The position numbers and the translations under genes were made by a program. Below are positions 46,438 through 55,215 of a DNA stretch of 59,361 bases, in pieces (the first letter of the stretch is position 1; each line of letters opens with the position of its first letter). Under the pieces are notes generated by a model. That model saw nothing but the letters and a program-made list of their open reading frames with translations. It made no database searches and had not been told where the DNA came from. This stretch comes from Opitutus sp. GAS368 (GTDB lineage Bacteria > Verrucomicrobiota > Verrucomicrobiia > Opitutales > Opitutaceae): positions 1 to 59,361 of the forward strand of contig CAMBUJ010000001.1 in NCBI GenBank assembly GCA_945871005.1, in the 5' to 3' direction.

Positions 46438-48345
46438 TTAACGCGACACCGCTGACGTCGCGGTGAGTTGGTCGAGTGCGGCTACCACAGTGGCCGGAGC
46501 GAGCTCGTTGAGATCGCCGCCTCCTTGGGCGGGACAACCGGGCGGTTGCAGCAGTTTGGTGGGGGCGGCGAAAATCGGACCGGTGCGCACCGGATTGGTC
46601 GGGCCGAAGAGTGCGATCACGGGGCAGCCGAGGGCGTTGGCCAGGTGCATGCCGCCGGTGTCGTTGGTGACGATCAGCGCGCAGGAACGCAGCTCGAGCA
46701 GGTAGGCGTTGAGGTCGGTGGCGCCGGCGAGGTTTTGCACGCGTTCGGGGGCAAAACCGGCGGCCACCTGGTCGGTGATCTCGCGGTCGCGGGCGGTACC
46801 GAAAAGTTTAAACACCTGGTCGGGTCGGGCCTCGATGAGGGCGCGCCAGTGCTGGATCGGCCAGCGTTTGGCCGGGGTGTTCTCCGAGCCGGCGATCAGG
46901 CCGATGGCGCTCGGTTTGGCCGCTTGGCTCGGGGCCGACGCGGGCAGGGGGGATTTGTCCACCGGTTCGGTCAGGCCGAAGGTTCTCAGGAACGCTTCCC
47001 ACTGGGCGAATTGGTGGTTTGCGGCTTGGTCAAAGTTAGCGGGCAGGCGGTGGGCGTGGGTGAGCAGCGGCCGGCGGTGGCCGGTGCGGACGATGCCGAA
47101 GCGTTGCGGGCTACCGGTAAGGCGGGCTTCGAGGTCGCCGCGCAGCGAGTGGGTGAAAATATAATACGCCGCGGGCGGGTTTTTGCGGAATTTCAAAAAA
47201 TGGCGGAAGTAGCCGAGCCCGCGGGCCGGGAGCGGTTCGTAGCGGTCGGCGACGCCGGCGGCCGCGATGAGAGGGGCAAAGGCGGCCTTGCCGATCAGGG
47301 TGAATTCCACGTCGGGGCGGCCGGCGCGCATCGCGCGCAGCAGGGGCAGGAGCATAACGACGTCGCCCAGCCAGTTGGGCAGACGCACGAAGTAGCGTTT
47401 GTTGCGCGGCAGTTGCGACCAGCCCCGGTAGGCCAACTCCTGGGGAATAAAACTGCGGCTCAGGTTCAGGTTAAGACTGTTGTGGTGGGCGCAGAGGATT
47501 TTCCAGCGGTCATGCGACCAGAGCCAGGTGGCGCAGAGGCGCTCGTTGCTTGAGAGTGTGCGTTCGAACCAGCGATTGAGGGCCACGGTGGCCCCGGCCA
47601 TCGTGCCGTCGTTGGGCACCGGCTCGGAGTGGAACTCCATGCGCCAAAAGCCGGTGCGCAGCGGGTAAAGCGCGTTGAGCTCGGCGCCCTCTTTTTGCAG
47701 GAAAAGTCCGGGCAGTTCCGTACTCGCGCAGATCCGCCCAAACAGGGTGGTGAGCGTGCCGGTGTTGCCGGCGTTTTGGTCAAACATCAGCGTGATGATG
47801 CCGTTGCGGCCGAGGATCGCGCGGGCGGCGTTCAGGCCGGTCCGGCGCGACAACATACGCAGGCCAAAACGCTCCCGGGTGAGGCGCAGGTAGGCGTCCA
47901 TCGCCGGGGATTTCAGTGGGCGGTAAATGACCCCGGACTCGGGCACCGGCACCGGGCTGAGCAGGCCGAGCCAGGTTAGGCTTTCCCAATAGGCAAAGTG
48001 GCCGTCTGTCATGACCAGAGGACGCGGGCGGCTCTGGTGGTCGGTTAACAAGCCGGCCAGCGCTGGCGAAACCGTGGCCATGCGCCGCATGCGTTCGGCG
48101 GAAAGGTAGGGCGAGGCGAGCGCGAGCAGGGTGGTTTCCATCAGGCAGCGGTGGCTTTGCCGGGCCATGCGGGCCCGCCAGCTGGCTGGGCGTTCAGGAA
48201 AACAAAGCTCGAGGTTGTCCCTCACCAAGCGGTCGCGTGGCGTCACCGACATGATCGCACCCAGTAGGCCGCTGAGCGCGTTGAGCAACGGCTCCGGGGT
48301 GCGTGCGAGGGTCCAGCCGGTGGCGGTGATGAGGGGAATGAGCAC
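46438..48345 (-). CDS. Fusion of LpxL/HtrB-like lipid A acyltransferase and GT9 heptosyltransferase
   Basis: A 635-residue protein. Residues 1-300 resemble lysophospholipid/lipid A acyltransferases: an N-terminal hydrophobic stretch, VMTDGHFAYWESL (H116-x4-E121) and ITLMFDQNAG (the D-Q motif). From about 317 a GT9 domain begins (RYFVRLPNWLGDVVMLLPLLRAMR), with LIAGSENTPAKRWP and VTNDTGGMHLANALGCPVIALFGPT at 559-583. One polypeptide could thus acylate lipid A and add a core sugar. It is divergent from the second GT9 gene, opening an LPS locus. I see no frameshift or internal stop. Confidence 0.88.
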   Translation of the reverse strand: MLIPLITATGWTLARTPEPLLNALSGLLGAIMSVTPRDRLVRDNLELCFPERPASWRARMARQSHRCLMETTLLALASPYLSAERMRRMATVSPALAGLLTDHQSRPRPLVMTDGHFAYWESLTWLGLLSPVPVPESGVIYRPLKSPAMDAYLRLTRERFGLRMLSRRTGLNAARAILGRNGIITLMFDQNAGNTGTLTTLFGRICASTELPGLFLQKEGAELNALYPLRTGFWRMEFHSEPVPNDGTMAGATVALNRWFERTLSSNERLCATWLWSHDRWKILCAHHNSLNLNLSRSFIPQELAYRGWSQLPRNKRYFVRLPNWLGDVVMLLPLLRAMRAGRPDVEFTLIGKAAFAPLIAAAGVADRYEPLPARGLGYFRHFLKFRKNPPAAYYIFTHSLRGDLEARLTGSPQRFGIVRTGHRRPLLTHAHRLPANFDQAANHQFAQWEAFLRTFGLTEPVDKSPLPASAPSQAAKPSAIGLIAGSENTPAKRWPIQHWRALIEARPDQVFKLFGTARDREITDQVAAGFAPERVQNLAGATDLNAYLLELRSCALIVTNDTGGMHLANALGCPVIALFGPTNPVRTGPIFAAPTKLLQPPGCPAQGGGDLNELAPATVVAALDQLTATSAVSR

Positions 48346-48443
48346 GGGGGACGGCCGGATTATGGTTTGATTTCGAAACGCGGAGGCCCATTAGATGGGC
48401 GTAATTTTCCAGTTTAAAGCTGATTTTTTAAACGCACACCGGC

Positions 48444-49391
48444 ATGCCCCGTATTCTCGTCATCAAACCCTCTTCGCTGGGCGACATCGTGCACGGCTTA
48501 CAGGTGGTGGCGGCACTCAAAGAGCAAGTGACGGGTATGCACATTACCTGGGTGGTGCGGGAGATTTTCGCTCCGCTGGTGAGCGCCTGCACCGCGGTCG
48601 ATGAGGTGATCGTGTTCCAGCGCAAGCAGGGCTGGCGCGGGATCCGGGCGGTGATGGGCGAACTGCGGACCCGGACTTTTGACGGGGTGGTGGATATGCA
48701 GGGGCTGTTGCGCAGCGGCTTGATGACTTGGAGCGCCCACGCGCCGCGCAAACTCGGCCGCAGCGACGCGCGGGAAGGCGCGGGATTTTTCTACGGTGAA
48801 CGCGCCCCCTTGCCGGCGGGCGGCCGCAACAGCCACGCCCTGGAGATTTTGCTCCAGTTCGCGCCCCTGCTCGGAGGCCGGGCTACCCTCGGCTCGCCCC
48901 TGACTTTCCGTCCGGCGGTTGAGTTTGCGGGCGCGGATTTCTTTAATAATGGGGCGACGGCGCCGGTGGTGATGTTTCCCGAAAGTCGCCGCCCCGAGAA
49001 GTGCTGGCCGGGCTTTACCGCACTCACTGGGCTAATGCTGCAGGCCGATCCGGCGGTGCGCATCGTCTGGAGCGGCAGTGAGCGGCTCGTCGATGGCGGC
49101 GCCTTTCCGGCCGAGCGCTTTCTTAATCTCACGGGGCGCACCGCGCTGGATGTTATGCCGCAGCTCATCGGCCGCGCCGGGGCGGTGATCGCCAACGACA
49201 GCGGGCCGATGCACCTAGCTGCCGCCTTGGGCAAACGCACGCTGGCGATCTTCGGGCCGACCGCGCCGGAGTTGTTTGGGCCCTATCCGTTGAGCTGCCC
49301 TCGACACCACGTCGTGCGGGCGCCCAGCGGGGATTTGGCGCGGTTGACCCCGCAAGCTGTTTTACAGGCTTGGCAGATTGAGGGCAGTTAG
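48444..49391 (+). CDS. Glycosyltransferase family 9 (heptosyltransferase I-like)
   Basis: A 315-residue inner-core LPS glycosyltransferase. MPRILVIKPSSLGDIVHGLQVVAAL is the N-terminal GT9 motif with the conserved LGD. VMFPESRRPEKCWP is a sugar-nucleotide contact region, and ANDSGPMHLAAALGKRTLAIFGPT the C-terminal GT9 signature. It probably transfers L-glycero-D-manno-heptose from ADP-heptose to the Kdo region at the inner membrane. It starts the rightward heptose operon, with gmhB 6 bp downstream. Confidence 0.92.
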   Translation: MPRILVIKPSSLGDIVHGLQVVAALKEQVTGMHITWVVREIFAPLVSACTAVDEVIVFQRKQGWRGIRAVMGELRTRTFDGVVDMQGLLRSGLMTWSAHAPRKLGRSDAREGAGFFYGERAPLPAGGRNSHALEILLQFAPLLGGRATLGSPLTFRPAVEFAGADFFNNGATAPVVMFPESRRPEKCWPGFTALTGLMLQADPAVRIVWSGSERLVDGGAFPAERFLNLTGRTALDVMPQLIGRAGAVIANDSGPMHLAAALGKRTLAIFGPTAPELFGPYPLSCPRHHVVRAPSGDLARLTPQAVLQAWQIEGS

Positions 49392-49397
49392 GGCGAT

Positions 49398-50006
49398 ATG
49401 GGCGGGAATTTAACCATGTCTGCCGCTGCGCCCACCGCTTCCCTTCCTGCAACCCAACCCCGTCGAGGCCTGGTCCTGGACCGTGACGGCACGATCATCG
49501 TGCATGTGCCCTATTTGAGCGATCCGGCTGGCGTGGTTTTGTTGCCCGGGGTGCGCGAGGCGCTGCAGGCGGCTCGGGACGCGGGCGTGGACCTGTTTGT
49601 GCACAGTAACCAGTCGGGGGTGGGGCGGGGGATGTTTGGGCTCGATGCGGTCGACGCCTGCAACCGCCGCATGCTCGAGCTGCTCGACTTGGGTGAAGCG
49701 CCCTTCGCGCGCATCTGCATTGCCCCCGAGGCGCCAAAAGCACCGGCGGTTTACCGCAAACCCGAACCGCGCTTCGCCCAAGAGCTGATGCGCGACTACG
49801 GTTACGCCCCCCAGCATCTCGCCTACATCGGCGACCGCGGGTCCGACCTGGAAACGGCTGCGCGGGCGGGCATTGGCGGGATCGGCGTGGCCACCGGGCT
49901 CGACGACTTACCGGCGGAGCTGGCCGAGCTGGGACTGGATAAAACCTTCCCCGTTTTTGCATCGCTCTCGGAGGCGGTAGAACATTTTTTGAAAACCCCG
50001 CTATGA
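49398..50006 (+). CDS. gmhB: D-glycero-beta-D-manno-heptose-1,7-bisphosphate 7-phosphatase
   Basis: HAD phosphatase of the ADP-heptose pathway. LVLDRDGTIIVHVPYLSDPAGVVLLPG is HAD motif 1 with the nucleophile Asp and the GmhB-type continuation. VHSNQSGVGRGMF is motif 2. YRKPEPRFAQELMRDYG carries the motif 3 Lys, and AYIGDRGSDLETAARAG motif 4. The usual GmhB zinc-ligand cysteines between motifs 2 and 3 are not evident. ATG 49398 is the first in-frame start; 49416 would shorten it by six residues. It overlaps the next gene by 4 bp. Confidence 0.9.
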   Translation: MGGNLTMSAAAPTASLPATQPRRGLVLDRDGTIIVHVPYLSDPAGVVLLPGVREALQAARDAGVDLFVHSNQSGVGRGMFGLDAVDACNRRMLELLDLGEAPFARICIAPEAPKAPAVYRKPEPRFAQELMRDYGYAPQHLAYIGDRGSDLETAARAGIGGIGVATGLDDLPAELAELGLDKTFPVFASLSEAVEHFLKTPL

Positions 50007-50488
50007 ACACCCCCCTTGTCCTCACGTTCGACGAGATGCTCCGCTTCCGCCAAAAAGCCGCCGCGGAGGGCCGCCGCGTGGTGTTAACCAATGGCTGCTT
50101 CGACCTGCTGCACCGCGGGCATATCGAATATCTCCACCAGTCCGCCGCGCTGGGCGACCTCTTGATCATCGCGGTGAACAGCGACGCCTCGGTGCGCGCA
50201 CTCAAAGGCCCCGACCGTCCCCTCAATTCGGAACAAGACCGCGCCTACGCCCTCGCCAGCCTGCGCTGCGTGGCGGCGACCTTCGTGTTCCCCGGCTCCC
50301 GGCTCGATGAGGAAATCCGCCAGCTCAAACCTGACGTCTACACCAAGGCCGGCGACTACACCATCGACACGCTCGACGCTGGCGAACGCGACGCGTTGCT
50401 CAGTGTCGGGGCCGACATCCGCCTGATGCCCTTCGTGCCCGGCCGCTCCACCACCAGCCTGGTGGAACGTATGCGCGCCCCCTGCTGA
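50003..50488 (+). CDS. hldC: D-glycero-beta-D-manno-heptose 1-phosphate adenylyltransferase
   Basis: A 161-residue cytidylyltransferase-like enzyme that makes ADP-D-glycero-beta-D-manno-heptose. VVLTNGCFDLLHRGHIEYL holds the GCFDxxHxGH nucleotide-binding motif, VNSDASVRALKGPDRPLN is a family block, and FVPGRSTTSLVERM the C-terminal ST motif. In E. coli this domain is fused to the kinase as HldE; here the kinase is a separate gene (hldA at 52.2 kb). ATG overlaps the gmhB stop by 4 bp. Confidence 0.94.
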   Translation: MNTPLVLTFDEMLRFRQKAAAEGRRVVLTNGCFDLLHRGHIEYLHQSAALGDLLIIAVNSDASVRALKGPDRPLNSEQDRAYALASLRCVAATFVFPGSRLDEEIRQLKPDVYTKAGDYTIDTLDAGERDALLSVGADIRLMPFVPGRSTTSLVERMRAPC

Positions 50489-50576
50489 GCGGGGCGCAAC
50501 CGCCCGCCTAGTCGCCCCCCCATCCGTCCTCCTTCTCGACCCGCACCCGCGTTCACTCCCTGCCTCCTTTTTAACG

Positions 50577-51584
50577 ATGCAACTCACCGATAAAATTCTC
50601 GTCACCGGCGCGGCCGGATTCATTGGCAGCGCCTTGGTGTGGGCGCTCAATCAGCAGGGTTTTGAGAATATCGTGCTGGCCGACTTCCTTGGCTCCGACG
50701 AGAAGTGGCGCAACCTGGTGCCACTGCGCTACGCCGACTACATCGAGGCCGACCAGCTCTGGGCCAAGCTCGACACGCCCGTCTTGCGCGACGTGCGCTG
50801 GGTTTTCCATCTCGGCGCCTGCTCGGCCACCACTGAGAAAAACGCGTCGTACCTGATGGATAATAATTTCGACTACACCCGCCGCCTCGCCGAGTGGGCG
50901 CGCGCCGGCGGGCGTCGGTTTGTTTACGCCTCCTCCGCCGCCACCTACGGCGACGGCGCCCAGGGCATGCTCGACGGCCAGGAGCACCTCAACGACCTGC
51001 GCCCGCTCAACATGTACGGTTATTCGAAGCACTTTTTCGACCAGTACGCGCAACGCCAGGGCTGGTTCGACGGCGCTAACGCCATCGTTGGACTCAAGTA
51101 TTTTAACGTTTTCGGACCGAACGAGGACCACAAGGCCGACATGCGCAGCGTCGTCCACAAGGCCTACGCCCAGATCCGCGACGAGCATAAGGTGAAGCTG
51201 TTCCGCAGCTACCACCCCGATTACCGCGACGGCGAACAGAAGCGCGATTTCGTCTACGTGAAGGATGCGGTCGCCATGACCCTGCACCTCGCCCGCACGC
51301 CCGTGGCCGGCGGACTGTTTAATGTCGGTACTGGCCGCGCCTCCACCTGGATCGAGCTGGTCACGCCGATCTTCGCTGCCCTTCAACTGCCCCCGCAGAT
51401 CGAGTTCATCGAGATGCCCGAGGTGCTGCGCGGTAAATACCAATACTACACCTGCGCCGACACCCGCCGCCTCGCCTCCACCGGCTGGACCGGGAAAAAC
51501 CACAGCCTCGCCGAAGCCGTGACCGACTACGTCACCGGTTATCTGCTGACCGACCACCGCCTCGGCCACGTCCGCGGTTCCTGA
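50577..51584 (+). CDS. hldD: ADP-L-glycero-D-manno-heptose 6-epimerase
   Basis: A 335-residue extended SDR that converts ADP-D,D-heptose to ADP-L,D-heptose. ILVTGAAGFIGSALVWALNQ binds NADP. SSAATYGDGAQGM is the Ser/Thr region and YGYSKHFFDQYA carries the YxxxK catalytic pair. LKYFNVFGPNEDHKADMRSV and VKDAV are HldD blocks. It lies 88 bp after hldC and starts after TTTTTAACG. Confidence 0.95.
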   Translation: MQLTDKILVTGAAGFIGSALVWALNQQGFENIVLADFLGSDEKWRNLVPLRYADYIEADQLWAKLDTPVLRDVRWVFHLGACSATTEKNASYLMDNNFDYTRRLAEWARAGGRRFVYASSAATYGDGAQGMLDGQEHLNDLRPLNMYGYSKHFFDQYAQRQGWFDGANAIVGLKYFNVFGPNEDHKADMRSVVHKAYAQIRDEHKVKLFRSYHPDYRDGEQKRDFVYVKDAVAMTLHLARTPVAGGLFNVGTGRASTWIELVTPIFAALQLPPQIEFIEMPEVLRGKYQYYTCADTRRLASTGWTGKNHSLAEAVTDYVTGYLLTDHRLGHVRGS

Positions 51585-51614
51585 TTCGCCCCTCGCTTTG
51601 CGCAACACCGCCTC

Positions 51615-52196
51615 ATGGCTACACCGACTTTTACCGAATCATTGGAAGAACTCCGCAGCGTGCTCACCGCCAGCACCGCGCTGGCGCCCGTCGTCAGTAC
51701 GGTTGGCGAGGCGATTCTCGCCAGCCTGCGGCAGGGCGGCAAGTTGCTCACCTGCGGTAACGGCGGGAGCGCGGCCGACGCCCTCCACCTCGCCGAGGAG
51801 CTGGTCGGGCGCTACAAAATCGAGCGCCGTGCCCTGCCGGCGATCTGTCTCAATTCCGACGTGACCGCGCTGACCTGCATCGGCAACGACTACGGTTACG
51901 ACGCCATTTTTGCCCGCCAGGTCGAGGCCCTCGGACGGCGCGGCGACGTGCTGGTGGGGTTCACCACCAGTGGCAACAGTGCCAACGTGCTCGCCGCTTT
52001 CGCCGCCGCCCGCGCCCGTGGCATCACCACGGTGCTGCTCTCCGGTAAAGACGGCGGCAAGGCCCGCACCCAGTGCGATTTCCCGATCATTGTGCCCAGC
52101 GCCACCACCGCGCGCATTCAGGAAGTGCATACCCTCGTTCTTCACCAGTGGCTGGAGGCGATCGACGCCGCCGACTGGACCCAACTGCCCGCATGA
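51615..52196 (+). CDS. gmhA: Sedoheptulose-7-phosphate isomerase
   Basis: A 193-residue SIS-domain enzyme that starts ADP-heptose synthesis by making D-glycero-D-manno-heptose-7-phosphate. LLTCGNGGSAADALHLAEELVGRYKIERRALPAI is the family signature. GFTTSGNSANVLAAFAAARARG is the second SIS motif with phosphate-binding Ser/Thr, and EVHTLVLHQWLEAID the C-terminal helix with catalytic Glu and His. The stop overlaps the next start by 4 bp (ATGA). Confidence 0.94.
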   Translation: MATPTFTESLEELRSVLTASTALAPVVSTVGEAILASLRQGGKLLTCGNGGSAADALHLAEELVGRYKIERRALPAICLNSDVTALTCIGNDYGYDAIFARQVEALGRRGDVLVGFTTSGNSANVLAAFAAARARGITTVLLSGKDGGKARTQCDFPIIVPSATTARIQEVHTLVLHQWLEAIDAADWTQLPA

Positions 52197-53170
52197 ACAT
52201 TCCCGCTATCCTCGCCACCTTCCGCAACCTGCGCATCCTCGTGATCGGCGACCTGATGGTCGACCATTACATCTGGGGCGAAGTGAACCGCATCTCGCCC
52301 GAGGCGCCGGTGCCCGTGGTGCACGTTGCCCGTGAGAGTCACACCGCTGGCGGCGCGGCGAATGTTGCCCTCAACTTGGCCTCGCTGGGGATCGCCGCCG
52401 AGCTCATCGGCTCGCTGGGCGAAGACGACGCCGGCCGCCGCCTGCGCAGCTTGCTGGCGACCGCCCACATCGATGCCACGCGTTGCGCTACCATTCCCGG
52501 CACCTCCACGATCGTGAAAACCCGGGTGATTGCCCGCACCCAGCAGCTCTGCCGCATCGACCACGAAGGCGCGCGCGACAGCTATACCTTGGAAAACGGC
52601 CGCGTCTCCGATGAGGTGCTGTCGTTGGCCATCGCCGCCGCCGACGCGGTGATCATTTCCGACTATGCCAAGGGCGCGATCAGCCAAACTCTGATCAACC
52701 GGGTGCTGGTGGCCGCTCGCACCCACGGCAAACTGGTCGCCGTCGATCCCAAGCCCTCGCGCCAGCTCTCTTTCAACAAGGTCGGTTTGATCACCCCCAA
52801 TCGCCACGAGGCGCTGGAGTTGGCTGATCTGCCCGAGCCTGGGGTAGGGGAGAGTTATCCGCTGGAGGAGGCCTGCCGCCGGATTCACGCCAAGTTCTCG
52901 CCGGACCTGCTGGTGATCACGTTGGGGGCCGACGGCATGGCGGTGTGTCGCAACGGGCTGGTTGAGCACGTCATGCCGACCGAGGCGCGCGAAGTGTTTG
53001 ATGTGTCGGGCGCGGGCGACACGGTGATCGCCACCCTGACCGCGGCGCTTGCGGCCGGGTGTGCGCCGATCGACGCGGCTCGGTTGGCCAACAAGGCCGC
53101 CGGGGTGGTCGTGGCCAAGATGGGCACTGCCACCGCCAGCCCTGCCGACTTGCTGCAGACCAAAGACTGA
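52193..53170 (+). CDS. hldA: D-glycero-beta-D-manno-heptose-7-phosphate kinase (HldE kinase domain)
   Basis: A 325-residue PfkB/ribokinase-family kinase. LVIGDLMVDHYIWGEVNRISPEAPVPVV is the HldE N-terminal signature. HTAGGAANVALNLASLG is PfkB motif 1, and VFDVSGAGDTVIATLTAALAAG motif 2 with the catalytic Asp. It phosphorylates heptose-7-phosphate at C1. The adenylyltransferase part is a separate gene upstream (hldC). ATG 52193 coincides with the 4 bp overlap with gmhA; longer in-frame versions would overlap gmhA deeply. Confidence 0.94.
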   Translation: MNIPAILATFRNLRILVIGDLMVDHYIWGEVNRISPEAPVPVVHVARESHTAGGAANVALNLASLGIAAELIGSLGEDDAGRRLRSLLATAHIDATRCATIPGTSTIVKTRVIARTQQLCRIDHEGARDSYTLENGRVSDEVLSLAIAAADAVIISDYAKGAISQTLINRVLVAARTHGKLVAVDPKPSRQLSFNKVGLITPNRHEALELADLPEPGVGESYPLEEACRRIHAKFSPDLLVITLGADGMAVCRNGLVEHVMPTEAREVFDVSGAGDTVIATLTAALAAGCAPIDAARLANKAAGVVVAKMGTATASPADLLQTKD

Positions 53171-53325
53171 GCGGGGCGCCTTTGGTCAAATCAGGGGATG
53201 CCGGGTATCCTGTTGGGCCACGTGTCAAAAATGCGCCTGGGAGGGAGAAGCGAATAATTTTTTAAGGGGATGGAACTTTTGTGACGTAGTACGACTCGAA
53301 CTTCACCGCACTTAATCCAAAATCC

Positions 53326-53544
53326 ATGAAATCCCTCCGTATCCTCCTTGCCTGCTCCTTAGCCGCCTTTGCTTCCGCTGCGCTCGTTCGCGCCGAGGGA
53401 AAGAGCGAAAAGAAAGATTGTCCTCCGAGTGGCTGCTGTCCTGCGCCGAAGAAAGACGTTAAAAAGTGCACGAAGGACGAAGGCTGCCCGGATGGCCCCT
53501 GCGCCAAGCCTGAAAAGTCCGAAGCCCCGAAGACCACTTCCTGA
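53326..53544 (+). CDS. Small secreted cysteine-rich, lysine-rich protein
   Basis: A 72-residue protein not recognised. Residues 1-22 (MKSLRILLACSLAAFASAAL) look like a signal peptide ending near VRAEG. The mature part of about 50 residues is Lys/Pro-rich with six cysteines in a C-x4-CC-xn-C-x5-C-x4-C arrangement (DCPPSGCCPAP, KKCTKDEGCPDGPCAKPE). The cysteines could bind metal or form disulfides. It has its own terminator 30 bp downstream, which supports it as a real gene. Nothing nearby explains its role. Confidence 0.7.
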   Translation: MKSLRILLACSLAAFASAALVRAEGKSEKKDCPPSGCCPAPKKDVKKCTKDEGCPDGPCAKPEKSEAPKTTS

Positions 53545-53574
53545 TTCGGCAGCCAAGTCCAGTTGGTTCGATTC

Positions 53575-53609
53575 AGCCGGCCTGCACCTTGTGTGCGGCC
53601 GGCTTTTTT
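53575..53609 (+). terminator. Terminator after the Cys-rich gene
   Basis: AGCCGGCC / GGCCGGCT plus inner GCAC/GTGC form a stem with one bulged T, followed by six T residues. Confidence 0.9.
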
Positions 53610-53645
53610 GCGTCCAGGGGCGGCTGAACCGGGCCGCCGAATCGG

Positions 53646-53981
53646 TTAATACCTAGGCACGCTCGGGTCGATCGCCAGCGACCAGGCGTCGATGCCACCG
53701 GCCACGTTGCTCACCGCGGTAAAACCGTTGGCGCGCAAAAACTGGGTCACTCGCAGGCTACGCCCGCCATGGTGGCAGTGGATCAGCAGGTGTTTGTCCT
53801 TGGGCAACGTGCTCACCTGCTCAGGTATCTGTTTCATCGGGATGAGGGTGGAGCCGGCAATCCGGCAGAGTTCCACCTCGTGCGGCTCGCGCACATCGAT
53901 GAGCACGACCGCGCCAGGGGTGGCGGTCAGCAGGCGTTGGGTGTCTTCGACCGAGAGTTCGAGCGGATAGGTTTCAGGCAT
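53646..53981 (-). CDS. Rhodanese-like domain protein
   Basis: A 111-residue single rhodanese domain. VVLIDVREPHEVELCRIAGSTLIPM is the N-terminal CH2A/B region, and LLIHCHHGGRSLRVTQFL holds the active-site Cys in the CHHGGRS loop. FTAVSNVAGGIDAWSLAID is the C-terminal signature. It probably carries sulfur as a persulfide or acts as a small sulfurtransferase; the partner is unknown. It is divergent from manC. Confidence 0.92.
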   Translation of the reverse strand: MPETYPLELSVEDTQRLLTATPGAVVLIDVREPHEVELCRIAGSTLIPMKQIPEQVSTLPKDKHLLIHCHHGGRSLRVTQFLRANGFTAVSNVAGGIDAWSLAIDPSVPRY

Positions 53982-54085
53982 GGTGATTTAAAGAGTTTCA
54001 GGGGTGGAAAATAAAACCATCGGTTTGCACGGCGCCCGCAAATGGAAATTGCACCCGCGCGGGAGGCTTCTGCACAGTTATTCCC

Positions 54086-55174
54086 ATGGCACAGCACTTC
54101 ATTGTTATTATCGCCGGCGGTAAGGGAGAGCGTTTTTGGCCGCAGAGTCGCGCCGCACGCCCCAAACACCTGCTTCCCATCGTCGGGACCAAACCGCTGC
54201 TCACCCAGACCATCGACCGGGTCAAACCACTCGCCCCGGCCAAGAATATTTTCGTCATCACCAGCGCGGTTCAGGAAAAGGCCGTGCGCGCCGTCTGCAA
54301 AGGCATTCCGGCCGCCAATATCATCGCCGAACCGGTGGGGCGCGACACCGCCGCCGCCGTCGGTCTGGCCGCAGCCATCGTGGCCGAGCGCGATCCGCAG
54401 GGCATTTTTGCAGTGCTGCCGGCCGACCATGTCATCCACGACTGCAAGGCCTACGAGGCCGACCTGGCCGCCGCCTTTGCCGCCGCCGAGGCCGCCGAAG
54501 TCATGGTCACCATCGGCATCAAGCCGACAGAACCGGCCACCGGGTTTGGTTACATCCAGCGCGCGGCGAAGTGGAAGTCCTTTAACCGCCGCCCGGTGTT
54601 TAACGTGCAGCGCTTCGTCGAGAAACCCAAAAAGGAAGTCGCCGAGAGCTACCTCGCTTCCGGTGATTATCTGTGGAACGCGGGTATGTTTGTGTGGAGT
54701 GTGCCGGTGGTGGAAAAGGCCCTCGTGCAGCACGCGCCTGAACTGGCCATCGCCCTTCAGCCCATCCGCGCCGCGTTGGCTCAGAAGCGCCCGCTGGCCG
54801 GGGTGCTGAAGAAAGTTTATCCGACCTTGCCGAAAATCTCGGTCGATTACGCCCTGCTGGAAAAGTCCACCAACGTGGTGGTGCTGCCCTCTTCGTTTGA
54901 CTGGGACGACGTCGGGGCGTGGCCGGCGGTGGCCAAACACTTTAAGCCGGATGCGGCAGGCAACGTTTCGCGCGGCCTCGCGGTGGTCGAGCAAGGGCGT
55001 AACAACATCGTCTTTAGTGAGGGCGGCCACTTGGTTACCGTGCTCGGCGTCGATGACCTGATTGTGGTCCAGACCGCCGACGCTACTCTGGTTTGCCCGA
55101 AGTCGAAGGCGCAGGACATCAAGGCGCTGCTCAAACAGGTCGAGGCGCTCAAAGGCGGGGCGAAGTGGCTGTGA
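54086..55174 (+). CDS. manC: Mannose-1-phosphate guanylyltransferase
   Basis: A 362-residue GDP-mannose pyrophosphorylase. IIAGGKGERFWPQSRAARPKHLLPIVG is the nucleotidyltransferase signature, followed by EPVGRDTAAAVGLAA and FAVLPADHVIHD. VQRFVEKPKKEVAESYLASGDYLWNAGMF and the FDWDDVGAW block are typical of bacterial ManC. The isomerase domain of bifunctional ManC/AlgA is missing. GDP-mannose would feed O-antigen or exopolysaccharide, which fits the nearby LPS genes. Confidence 0.93.
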   Translation: MAQHFIVIIAGGKGERFWPQSRAARPKHLLPIVGTKPLLTQTIDRVKPLAPAKNIFVITSAVQEKAVRAVCKGIPAANIIAEPVGRDTAAAVGLAAAIVAERDPQGIFAVLPADHVIHDCKAYEADLAAAFAAAEAAEVMVTIGIKPTEPATGFGYIQRAAKWKSFNRRPVFNVQRFVEKPKKEVAESYLASGDYLWNAGMFVWSVPVVEKALVQHAPELAIALQPIRAALAQKRPLAGVLKKVYPTLPKISVDYALLEKSTNVVVLPSSFDWDDVGAWPAVAKHFKPDAAGNVSRGLAVVEQGRNNIVFSEGGHLVTVLGVDDLIVVQTADATLVCPKSKAQDIKALLKQVEALKGGAKWL

Positions 55175-55215
55175 GGCGGCTTCTAGGTTAACTCATCGAC
55201 GTTTACTGACTCGCC

